A stretch of 64,000 nucleotides of DNA from assembly GCF_914767665.1 (NCBI RefSeq), contig NC_059502.1, positions 14,198,001-14,262,000 of the forward strand. The letters run 5' to 3'. The stretch comes from Harmonia axyridis (taxonomy: Eukaryota > Arthropoda > Insecta > Coleoptera > Coccinellidae). This document shows positions 24,694 to 36,600 of the stretch, piece after piece (the stretch's first letter is position 1; each line of letters opens with the position of its first letter). Made by a program: the position numbers and the translations under genes. Under the pieces are notes generated by a model. It was given only the letters and a program-made list of their open reading frames with translations, was not told where the DNA came from and did not search any database.

Positions 24694-27600
24694 ATGTGCG
24701 AATCTCAGCGGAATATTCTAGCAATAATTACATTAAGAAAAAAGTGCCAATTTGATGTAATCAACTGTGTTTGTTCCAGAGCTTTTGTGTGGTAAGTTAT
24801 ATCTGTCTGTCAATATTCTGTCAATGAATTCTGCTCACTACTGTTGTGTCAAAAATTCAATTTAAAGCGTCTATTGTAGAAAAACCGCTCTATTTTCAAA
24901 TATAAACGGTTTCAATAAATTTTTCATCTTTAGTTTTCATTGAAAAATTGAAAATGTCATTCGATAACTCAACTTCTACTAAACCTCCAGATATCAATGA
25001 CTTCGTTATAATAAAACCAATAAGTAAAGGTGCTTTTGGAAAAGTATTTTTAGGCCACAAGAAATCGAATAATAAAGTGATGTACGCCATTAAAGTGATG
25101 AAAAAATATGAAATGATACACAAAAATATGGTTTCCCAAGTTGTGAATGAAAGAAATGCGTTGGCCCTAACCAACTGCCCTTTTTGTGTCAAATTATATT
25201 ATTCTCTCCAAACTTCTTCTTCGATATATCTCGTTATGGAATTTATGGTTGGTGGTGATTTAAAATCACTGCTCAGTGTTTATGGTTTCTTCGATGAAGC
25301 AATGGCCACATTTTATGTTGCGGAAGTTTGTTTGGCCTTGCAATATTTACATAGCCATGGAATCACACATAGGGATATAAAACCTGATAATATGTTGCTT
25401 TCTAAGGAAGGACATGTGAAATTAACTGATTTTGGATTATCAAAGGTGCAAATACATAGAGATCTAGAGATAACCGATTTTGAAAGCAACACACCAAATT
25501 TATGTACTAGAACTCCTGGGCAATTGTTGAGCCTTACTTCTCATTTCAGTTTTGGTTCGGGAAACTCCAAATATGTTAGTGTCAATCCTAATAATGACTC
25601 TATATCAGAATCTTTCAGCATTTTAGACTCTCAGAATAATTCATCTGTTCTTAAAGAAAGCAATAAGGTTAATGTAACTTCGAATAAGACTGACTCATCT
25701 AAACAACAAATAGCTTTATCTGGTGTAAATTACCTATCAGCAGAATTCACAAAGAATTCATCAGAGACAGAGAATAGTTCATATCACACATGTAATAGTA
25801 ATCAAGAAGATTCAACTAAGGATGCAAGTGAAATTACAAATGTCTCTGAATTTTCACCAATCAGTCGAGGAATACCCACAAGATATGGACTAAGCAGTAT
25901 GAGAGCAAAACGCAAATTACGTTCTCCTTCACCCACTAGCTCACACAAGGCTTATGTAAAAACAGGCCTCACAGGTGAAATGGAAATATTGAAATTAGAC
26001 AAAAGTAGTCCATTGCAAGGAGGTGTAACATTTTCAACTCCTGTAGCAACAGATAAATCAAAAATGAAAACAACAAGGTTTGACATACCAAGAAATACTC
26101 TGGATAACCAAAAACCTTCTAGTAGTAAAGGTAACACAATAGTCAGCCCTATTTCACAAACTGGAGAATGTACCCCAAAAACACCAAGGACTCCTTACCG
26201 AACTCCTAAATCAGTGAGAAGAGCTCACTGGAGCTCTGATCAAAGGGTTTTAGGTACCCCAGATTATCTTGCTCCAGAGTTGCTTTTGAGACAGGGCCAT
26301 GATTGTTCTGTTGATTGGTGGTCGTTAGGAGTATGTTTATATGAATTTGTAACTGGATTTCCTCCTTTTAATGACAGCAGTGCTCAAAAAGTTTTCAAAA
26401 ATATATTGGCACATAATATTGAATGGCCAACAGGAGCAGAAGCTTTGTCAAAAGAAATTGTTGATGCTATTGAATCATTTTTGACTCATGATCCTGAAAA
26501 AAGACCTAAAGCAGAGGAAGTCATAAAAATGGATGCCTTCAAAAATATTGATTGGGATAACCTATTGTCAATGACACCCCCATTTGTTCCTGACCCATTT
26601 GATCCACAAGATACAGGATATTTTCAAGCAAGGAATGAATTATTAAATTTTAATCTTTCAAATTATGAAATTCCGTGAAGTGTCTCTAATTTAGTCCTCC
26701 ATTCAAATTTTTAAATAACCATATTTGAACATACAAAATATTAAAATGATAATGGAAATTCATGAAAAGTCAAAGATACTCAAAGGGTATCGTAATTCAA
26801 CTTATTACTTATCAAAATGGCAAAAAGGTCAACTTGACAAAAAATTTGTTAAATTTATTGCTCACAGTAATATTGTGAGTTAGAATACATTAAACCGTTG
26901 TTTTTAGCAGTCGTACAAATTATTTGCAACCATTGGTCAAGTGGTTATAGTTTGTCTTCGAAATTTATTACAGAGTTTCTGAGGAAAGGTATTTAGAGTT
27001 TACATAGTGAATTATAAGTTATTGGTAAACCTGACACATTGATCAAATTTATAGCATCTAAAAATACCTTCAAGGTAGCAGCAATTAAATTTGAATTAAA
27101 GTAGTAGAATGTCTTTTTTTGTACAAAAATTGAAGTATGCATAAATGAAATTTGTGTTGAAATTTTCATTAGATGTAATTAGTTCCTTCTTTTGACATAA
27201 CAGTTTTGAATGTAACAAAGAAATAATAGTATCTGTCTACCATACTTTCATTTTATCTGATAATGACATTACTTAGATTAATTATTCTGTTTTGCATTTA
27301 TAACAACAATTCAGTTTTAATACTTTTTTAAATTAGTTATTTCCCCTCTTTACTAATCTTACATTTTTCCTTTCAAAATATATTTCAATAATCTGTAAGC
27401 ATATGCTTTTCAGAACTCTTATACTTTACATGTGAATGTTTTAAAAATAAATTATTAGTTTCCTTTAAACTATTTGTCTCATTTTCATCAGGTACAAAAT
27501 TGAATAGTCCGAAGCATTGGATTAGATTAGACTAGTTCTAATTTACAATCAAATTTTACTAACCAAATTAATAAAAATAATTGACATGCATTATTGGGTA

Positions 27601-30600
27601 TAGTGGTGTAGCTAAGTAAACATGGGTCTCGGTGCAAATAATAATCAAGAAAAACAATGACTTGCAGTCAGGAGTTTTTGAGCGCTTGATCATTGGCTCA
27701 TTTCCCCTTTGAAGACCAAAAACTGTTCACCTAAATATATGAGTGATCTACCATGACGTCACTGTTGTTACAATATTCTACATACTTGAATTTTCTATGA
27801 TTTTGGTGACGCAATCAACATGAAATTTTACATAATACTGGAAAAAGTATCAATCGAATTGAATTTAAGGAAGAAGTAATCTAGAATCTGATATTGCACT
27901 ATTCAAAGAAATAAACAAACCCCAATTATAATAGACACAATTAGGGAAATGTTCATCTTGAAATGATAAATAATTAAAAACTAATTAAAGTAGTTTTTCA
28001 TTATCTGATTTTTTTTTTCGATATCTTGAACCAGTTCAGGGTCTTATTTATTTCCTACTAAAAAAAAAGGTGCACATTTAGGGGTTAATAAAATTAGGAC
28101 AACCAATGCCAGATACGTAAAGACGAACATTATCAATGAAAATGTGCCACTATATATTCATTTAAAATAATTTTTGAAAAAGCTGCATCCTTAACATAGG
28201 TTCAAATTTGCAGTGTTTTGTTCCTTGTTTAGTATAATCTATCTATATGATTCATTTTTCAGGTACAAAGCAGAACAATACCCTTCGATCGAAAATAGTC
28301 CTGACGAAATTAATCTTCATACAGTACAAGTTAAATCAGAAGTGAGTATTTTGAGATAAGTTAATAAATAATCATGGAATGAATTCCTTATCTTATCAAA
28401 TTCATAATATGCCATTTTTACTATGCATTGAATATTTACAATTGATAGAAAAAAAATCTAACTTGCATGATTCATAAATACATATATCAGGAAGGTTCCA
28501 CTCAATCCATATTATACAGGGTTTTTATAAACGTTTGAAACATTGTAGAGGACTTTGAAATGTTCTGTACCTCTCTTCATTAATACTTGCAAATATTTGT
28601 TTTTGGCAACGATATTGTAGATATCTGACACTGCAAGTAGTTTCACTGTTTGTGGAAAGGAAGAGTTGAAAATGTTGCTCTCAATTCAACTTTCGGCATT
28701 CTTTACACATCTATTTCTAACATGTTAATTCAGCACCCCAAGCTTTCGTTTAGCCAGCACTATACATATATGATAAAAATGTCTAAATTGACCATCTTAA
28801 TGGTGTGTTATCAATTCTCAATCAAATTTTGTGAACTCTGTTTCCAAATCCTTGATGAGTATATTAAAAATATTTCAAAGACCATTTCAATGTTAAATAA
28901 TTTATAAATATCCTGTATTTTTTTTTTTTTAATTATATCTGCGAATTTTTTTAATTAGTATATCTGCAAATCATTAGAGGCAATTCTGATCATGACTCTC
29001 TCATAAAAATGTAGCTATTTATTATCCTGTGATCTAGTAAATATACAACCGTTTTCCACCCCGAAGGGCAAGAAAACGGATATTTTAGGTCTTGCCGAGG
29101 CTTGACCTTTCGGAGATTACCCCGCTGATTTCTTTCATGAACATGTGACTATACTTACCCCTCTTACGTGCGGAAGCTACGCCAGAGAGGAGAACTCTCC
29201 CCTCCGTACCATTTCTCCTTTGCCGGCTAGGAGTGGCGCTGTAATCCACAGTGCCCGCGTTTCTTCAGTACCTTCTCTTAAAATGACGGCAAGGCATTAC
29301 TCAGGTCAAGCCTCGGCAAGACCTAAAATATCCGTTTTCTTGCCCTTCGGGGTGGAAAACGGTTGTATTTTAGCTCTGTGCCTTCGGCTTGACCTTTCGG
29401 AGAAGTGTTTGGCATCTGCCGGCATCCAGCGTACTGTGACTATCAGATTAAGAGTATGGAATAAAACCTCCTCTTTACTCAAAGTATATAATGTAAAAAA
29501 AAAAAAAAAAATAAATAAAATATTTCTCTAGATTCACAAACAAAAAACAAAACTCAACTCTGTAACAATGTATATATAACTATGAAATATATATATGTAT
29601 ATATGTAGGAAAGATATATATATATATATATAAAGGTTTGAAAGAAAAAACATTTCATACAATGAACAAGAAATCTGTCCAATGATATCACATGAGAATC
29701 ACAGCATCGAGTTTGATGGATCATACTGAACTGAAGGAACTTCGTAAATTAAGTCTTTTAAATTCGCTTGGTCTTTCAACATTCTTGCAATAGTGCTTGA
29801 AAAAGTTATTTGAACCTCGCCAATTACCCTTCTCCAAGATGGAGTCTATTGAAACATTATTTTGAAAATCAAAAGATGCTACTGCGGAACGGATAGACCC
29901 GGGACCCATTTCAATTCTCAAATCCTTGAAAGGTTCTTTGAGCCATCCTGCTATTATTGTCCTTGTTGCTGCTCTAACTGCCCCTCTGGTTGTGATAAAA
30001 AGAGGGAAAAGATTTTTCTTAGCCCTCCTTCTCTGCTCAGACACTTTAATTAGGAGATTAACCCATTTGACCAGGTCTAAGAGTTCATCTCCCGAACTTC
30101 TTAACTCCCAACCGGATTGGCGATATTTGGTTCGATCCGTTTTAGACCCAAACATAGGCCAGAATGTGATCGTAGAATTCGAAAGCTGGCAGTGATCTTT
30201 ATCCAGGCTGATGAGTGTAAGATCATGAATCCTACGACCTGAGGCCAATAGCAACAAGATGGCTGTGTGTCGTGATACTTGAAAAAAACTATTCTGATCC
30301 GGGGGATGTGACTTCAACCAGTTGACTAGATCTAGGATATTCCAAATGGTTGACTTAGGCGTAAGACAAGCCGTGGTCTTGAGGCCTATGGCTTTCAACA
30401 TCGTTTTAATCAATGGATGCCCTGACAGTCGTTCCGCGCCCTCGGGTGAAGAGAGAGTTATCACCACAGACTTATGGACCAGGATCGTCGACAGAGCTAA
30501 CTTTTTAACTCTGAACAAAAACGACAGATATGCACAAATATCTGATGCGCTTGGTCCATTGGATCTTACACCCGATCTTTCGCACCAAGACCTCCATTGT

Positions 30601-33600
30601 TTCCAGGCCGAGTGATAGGTTCGTAAAGTTGAATCTCTCCAAGCACCCTGAAGAAGTGCGACATCATCTGGTGATAGACCTGACATTAACGGAGTCCACC
30701 CCGTACCTTCCAAACTTCCAAACGAAGGTCCTCTGATCTGGGCGGAGGAAGATCGGTCGAAAGATCGATAAGAGCGTGGGACAAATTCCTTAGAATTATT
30801 GGAGCTTCTAGAGCTCTGTGTTTGAGGTCTGCCCTCCAGAATACCTTCTCCCAACGTGGGACTATTAGAATGAAAGTTCCTTGGGATTTGTTCAAATTTT
30901 GCAGAACTCTGGGAATTAGAGGAGGTGGTGGGAATATCCAGGCGAGCCTGAACACCCAGGGTCTGCTGAACGCGTTTATGAACACTGCTCGCGTGTCTCT
31001 CGCATCTATCGTTACATATTCTGGAACTACTCTCGATCGGTTCGTCGCAAACAAATCTATTTCCGGGATTCCCCATTTGGAAAAAATCATCGATGTCACC
31101 TCCGCTTTTATATGCCAATCGGGAAGAATCAGACCCCTTGACAGGCAATCTGCCATTGTGTTGCAATATCCTGGAAGGTAGTAGGGAAATATGGATATCC
31201 GAAACTCGTGTGTTATGGAAAGTATCTCTCTCGTTAGTTCCAAAAGAGCCTTTGATTTCGTCCCCCCTTGATTTCTCAAGTAGGCCACAACAGTTCTGTT
31301 GTCTGACTGTATCATCAGGGATTTTTCCACCAATGATTTCCTCAATTTCTTCACGGCTATAAGCACGGTGAACAATTCCTTCCTGTTGATGTGCCAGGCT
31401 TTCTGAGTCTGTGTCCACGTCCCCGACATCTGCGTCTCGCTCATTTGAAAGCCCCAACCCATGTCCGATGCGTCTGTTGACAAAAACATTGTCGGCTCGG
31501 GGATGAAAATCCTTCCGGGAGTGGAAAGGTTCTGTAACCACCATCGACAATCGGCTAGAGCCTCCTTGGGACACGGAAATTTCTTTCTCGGTTGGATCTC
31601 TGGCAACCATTTGCTTGCCCGTTGAAGCCTTCTCGTAAAGAGGCGACCCATAGGGGTAACCAGAGACGCAAAACCTAGCCTGCCTATCAAGGATTTTCCC
31701 GACTCCCAACTCCAAGTACCTTTGCTCACCAACTGGTGTAAGCTCTCTCGAATTCGTTGAGTCTTCTTGGAGGGTAAGGTCTTTCTGTTCTGTTCGGTGT
31801 CCCAAATTATACCCAAAAACTCCACTGATTTCAGTGCCTCCAAATTGGACTTCTCTAGGTTTACTTTCCAGCCTAGGCTCTGAAAAAGATCTACTGCGTA
31901 TTCCAACTGTCTCATTAGTGTTGTTGAATCTTGGTGTGCAAGAAGAAAATCGTCCAGATAAACGATTACCCGAATACCCTTTGCACGAAGGATACTCGCT
32001 AACCAATTGCTTATTCGAGAGAAAATCAGAGGAGCACTGGACAGACCGAATGGTAAGCATGTCATTTGAAATACTCTCCTCTTGTAAGCGAAGGAGAGGT
32101 ACCTGCGATGCTCTTCCTTTACTGGAATGTGGAAGTATGCTTGTGATAGGTCCAGTTTCCCTACAAAGTCGCCTTCTTGAAGAAACCCTGGTACTTTGTT
32201 TTGATTTACCAGACGAAAACGCTTGGGATTTAAATACCCATTGAGACGCCGAAGATTGAAAATCTGCCTCATCTTCCCGTCTTGTTTCGGGACTAAAAAT
32301 AGTTGAGATAAGAACCCGGTCTTTGCCACCGATGGTTCCACCACTTGTTGATTTATTAGAGTATTGATTTCTTTTGACATAGTTTCTGAAACTTTTGTGG
32401 AAAATTTTTTTATAAGAGCACCTGTCAACGGAACAGAAGGAGGTTTCTTTACAAAGGGGATGGAATAACCTTTTATTGCTTTCATCACGTATGTTGGAGC
32501 GCCTAGCTTTTTCCAGATGCTCGAGTACCCTTTGATCTGACCTGCTACAAAGGGCGCGTCAAAGACGCCTCTTGCCTTCTGGACGACGCGGCTTGTTGGT
32601 TCTTCCTACGTGACCACCCCTTGTTTCTCGACGATTTCTATATGAAGCAACTGTAGTAGAATTTCGCCAAGATGAGCTCTTAGATTTCGATGGCTGAAAT
32701 TTAGACGGTCTCTTGTGCTCTAACCGAGACTTTTTTTGGGGGACAGAATATGTTCTGTTCCCGGATCTATCCGACCGCTTGTAAAAAACATTGAAAAAAA
32801 CCTCCTTGTTCTTTTAAAAAATCTGTTAATTTTTCTTCATCGAAAATGTGCGTCGAAGAAGGGGGAATTTGGTTCAATTTGACTGTTTGAAAGTCCGATT
32901 TCGTTTTATATGCTTGACGTCTAAATTTAATGGTTTCTGCTCTATGAGCACATACAAATTGTAAAAGATCATCTGAATAGTTCTTAAAATTAGAATTGGT
33001 ATCAATTAGAACCGACTTTAGGTCGTCGACAATATCAGGGTGCTTAGCGGTAAGGCCTTTCAAAACCTCAGCTAATGCTTTTCTTTGGTTTAAAAGGCCA
33101 TGGCAGATAGTGCCTAATGTATCATCAAATGTTACTAGTAGGTCCGAGGCGAAAGACCTAGTCGCTAAACTTCCCAACTGCGAATTAACTTTGAGAGCCC
33201 CAAAAACTGGCGCCGCCTGCAAGCGTTTCTGAACTTCTTTATATCTAATTTTGTTCCACGATTCTGAACCAAAACGTTGGCAGGCAATACCTTCTGCCTT
33301 TATGATTGGACTGGGCTCCGGAATGTCCGGAGCAGCTTCCTTTACATCAGGTAAAAAATCTAGATCTAGGTTATCTGTGAAATCAATAGCTGGCGCTTGC
33401 CAAGTTTGGGAGCTCTCCTGATCAGAATTATAAGGTAACTCATCTTCCTCTTCGGCCGATGACTCGACCCCTGTAGATTGAGTTTTTGCTAAATCATCCA
33501 GGCGAGCGCAGATTGAAGTAAACATTGTATCCACCTTATTTTCAAGAAGGGTGACTCGATCAAGCCTTGGTCTCTTCACAACTTGCTCCTTTGAAGAATA

Positions 33601-36600
33601 TCTTCGACGTTTACCATGGGAATCTTCAGACATTTCTTCTTCTGAACCAGCTTCTGACTTCTCACCCAACTGGCCTGAAGCTTCTTGCCTGGATATTAGC
33701 CAAGGTTTCATATCTCTAACCGCCTGATTGAAGATTTCGGATTGGGCGGCCGAACCTCTTATTCGATTGGAAACAGATGGGGGACTCATAATCAGGGCCC
33801 TGCAGAAGGCCCATTCTAACATAGACATTTTGATGTCCCTGTAGGTTTTTTCCGACAGATGATCCGCTTCTGGAGAAAAAGCCCTCACTACTCCCAGAGT
33901 AGGAAGTGCAAACCTGATTTTGTTGAGGACCAGGGGATCCACTGGATTTCCTAGCACCTGTTCTTTCGTCAGCTGGGCCACCTTCCACTCGGTCCAACCC
34001 TCTGGCAAGTGTTCCTGAGCCAAAAGTTTCAGCCTTTCCAAAATCAGATTATCATTTTCTGTCTCTGCAGATTCTTCAAGCAGTTCACCGATTTTAATGA
34101 AGTGGGTTGGTAGTGCCATCTGGAGAATAGAGAGTTAAATTAGAAAGTCTGAAAAGTTCAAGACCAAATAGTCCTTCTCAGCTAACCCTGAGAGTGGTAC
34201 AGATATTCAGCTGAACAGCCAATCGACTGCCTCAGTAAAACAGAGTTTTTTGGCTGCGTTTGCAGAGCCTTTCGGCTGCGTTTGTGGAGCCTTTAGGCTG
34301 CATGAGCAGAGCCTTTCGGCTGCATGGGCAGAGCCTTTCGGCTGCATTTGTGGAGCCTTTCGGCTGTTTTTGTGGAGCCTTTCGGCTGCATGAGCAGAGC
34401 CTTTCGGCTGCATTTGTGGAGCCTTTCGGCTGCTTTTGTGGAGCCTTTCGGCTGCGTTTGTGGAGCCTTTCGGCTGCATGAGCAGAGCCTGTCGGCTGCA
34501 TGAGTGGAGCCTTTCGGCTGCATGAGCAGAGCCTTTCGGCTGCGTTTGTGGAGCCGTTCGGCTGCGTTTGTGGAGCCCTGTCGGCTGCATAAGCAGAGCC
34601 TTTCGGCTGCATTTGTGGAGCCTTTCGGCTGCTTTTGTGGAGCCTTTCGGCTGCGTTTGTGGAGCCTTTCGGCTGCATGAGCAGAGCCTGTCGGCTGCAT
34701 GAGTGGAGCCTTTCGGCTGCATGAGCAGAGCCTTTCGGCTGCATGAGCAGAGCCTTTCGGCTGCATTTGTGGAGCCTTTCGGCTGCATGAGCAGAGCCTT
34801 TCGGCTGCATGAGCAGAGCCTTTCGGCTGCATTTGTGGAGCCTTTCGGCTGCGTTTGCTGAGCCTTTCGGCTGCGTCTGCGGGGCCTTTCGGCTGCGTCT
34901 GCGGGGCCTTTCGGCTGCGTCTTCGGAGACGGACGGCTGCGGTTGCGGAGGCAATCGGCTGATCTTAGTAGAACGTAGCTTCCTACAACGAAAAAAGGGA
35001 TAATTCATAAACTTACCTTTCCAATGGGACCCCTAGGCACCGGAAAGATAATTTCACAATTCCGAACACTACACAGTGTTAAACGATCGTAATAACAACG
35101 AACGCTTTTATTTCACTTGTTCACTAGTCGAGAATCAACAGCGTACTGAAGAAACGCGGGCACTGTGGATTACAGCGCCACTCCTAGCCGGCAAAGGAGA
35201 AATGGTACGGAGGGGAGAGTTCTCCTCTCTGGCGTAGCTTCCGCACGTAAGAGGGGTAAGTATAGTCACATGTTCATGAAAGAAATCAGCGGGGTAATCT
35301 CCGAAAGGTCAAGCCGAAGGCACAGAGCTAAAATAGTTTATTTTTAACAGTCAATATTTCTAAAACTTTTGTTGTATTAACGAAATATTTTTAAATTTAT
35401 TAAATTGGTGACTGAGCTGAAGTTTCATTTTTTTAGGGGGAAAATGAAACAGTTAGTTGTTACTATAGTGCATCTCACACAGACACTTTATCCACTGATG
35501 AGCACGATAGTCTCAGGGAATCATCTGAAGGAAGACCATTTTTACGGAGTGATAGTGGTACTGATTTGACAAATTCAACTAAATATGACATATTTCTCGA
35601 TTGGAAAATATACTGGTCTTTGAATGGAGAAAAATTAATTTGGGAATCGTGGATAGCAAAATATAGTGACTATATAAATCCTGAATATTTAGGTTATTGT
35701 GGAGAAAGTAATGGACAATTAGTAGAAGAAAATATTAAATCCGAAATTCCAAGACCTCAAGTTACAAAATTTCATTTTGAAGACTGTGAATTGAAAAATA
35801 TTCAGATAAATAATCCAAAGGTTTTTCAACGTGAGTCTTCAGAGAATGATGATACGTTAAACAATGATATTTCGGAAGGATGGAATCCACTTTCTCCACT
35901 TAGCAACGATGGTGATACAGAAAATGAACAGCTTCTGAGACCACGCTGCAGTTCACACACAGGCAGTTCTGTGAGGACAGTAGATTCAATGACAAATGTC
36001 ACACGTATGACGATCTCATCAATAGATTTTAACAAAAGTCCAGCTGATAGTTTATCTTCAGTAAGCTCAGTTGAGAGTTCTATTAGTACAACCACTTCAG
36101 AAGAAGACGAAGACAATCAAAATGAGTGGAATCACTTATGGAAAATACATTATGAGGAAGAATACCTTGTACAATACAATAAATTTTTAGCAGATAGAGG
36201 TGATTACTTTTTTACTGGAAAAACTATAAAAAATAGTTCGGTCATGTGTGTTTCTTGTAATGACCAAACTATGGCTATCACTGTTCTTAACGTATGAGAT
36301 CTGTATATAAAGTGTCCTAGAATTAAAATTAAAGTGCAATAGGGAGCAATAAAAGTGGCAGAGACAATAATGGTTACTATGGGGATTCAAATGATGATAG
36401 AATAGGTATATATCAATAATAGCTTGTGGACATATGATTTTGTCATGGTATAAAAGCTGAATTCTACTAGGGTCAAGAATTATTCGTTGAAATGGTTTTG
36501 CTCATAAAGATAGATGCTTGACCGTTAATTCTACTAGATTCAAAATAATCTTCTTTCAATTGATACATCCTTATTAATTAAATGGGAAGTATTTTGAACC

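Larger units (their letters stand above)
29043..35335 (-). mobile_element. DIRS-type tyrosine-recombinase retrotransposon (6.3 kb)
   Basis: A nearly complete DIRS element lying antisense in TGS1 intron 2. In element order: terminal repeat (35335-35143), leader with 22-bp hairpin repeats, gag, reverse transcriptase/RNase H with a methyltransferase-like tail, overlapping tyrosine recombinase, internal complementary region, and the inverted second terminal repeat (29271-29043). There is no target-site duplication, as expected for recombinase-mediated integration. The termini share the trinucleotide ATA. The pol and recombinase frames are open; only gag shows a probable single-base lesion, so the insertion looks young. 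Confidence 0.93.

Noticed and set aside
29145..29531. 128-codon plus-strand frame at the left end of the DIRS element
   Set aside because: It spans the terminal repeat and the internal complementary region, whose inverted structure explains it. No protein features.
34207..35008. Long minus-strand open frames with repeated KAPQTQPKGSANAAERL-type peptides
   Set aside because: They arise from the 22-bp tandem array, which lacks stops in several frames at once. No start context or homology; the array is in the DIRS leader.
36257..36342. Continuing TGS1 exon 3 to the stop at 36297 as the C-terminus of a short protein
   Set aside because: The following segment 36343-36405 and exon 38436 continue in phase into the methyltransferase domain, so a short intron fits better, though its GTAATG donor is uncertain.
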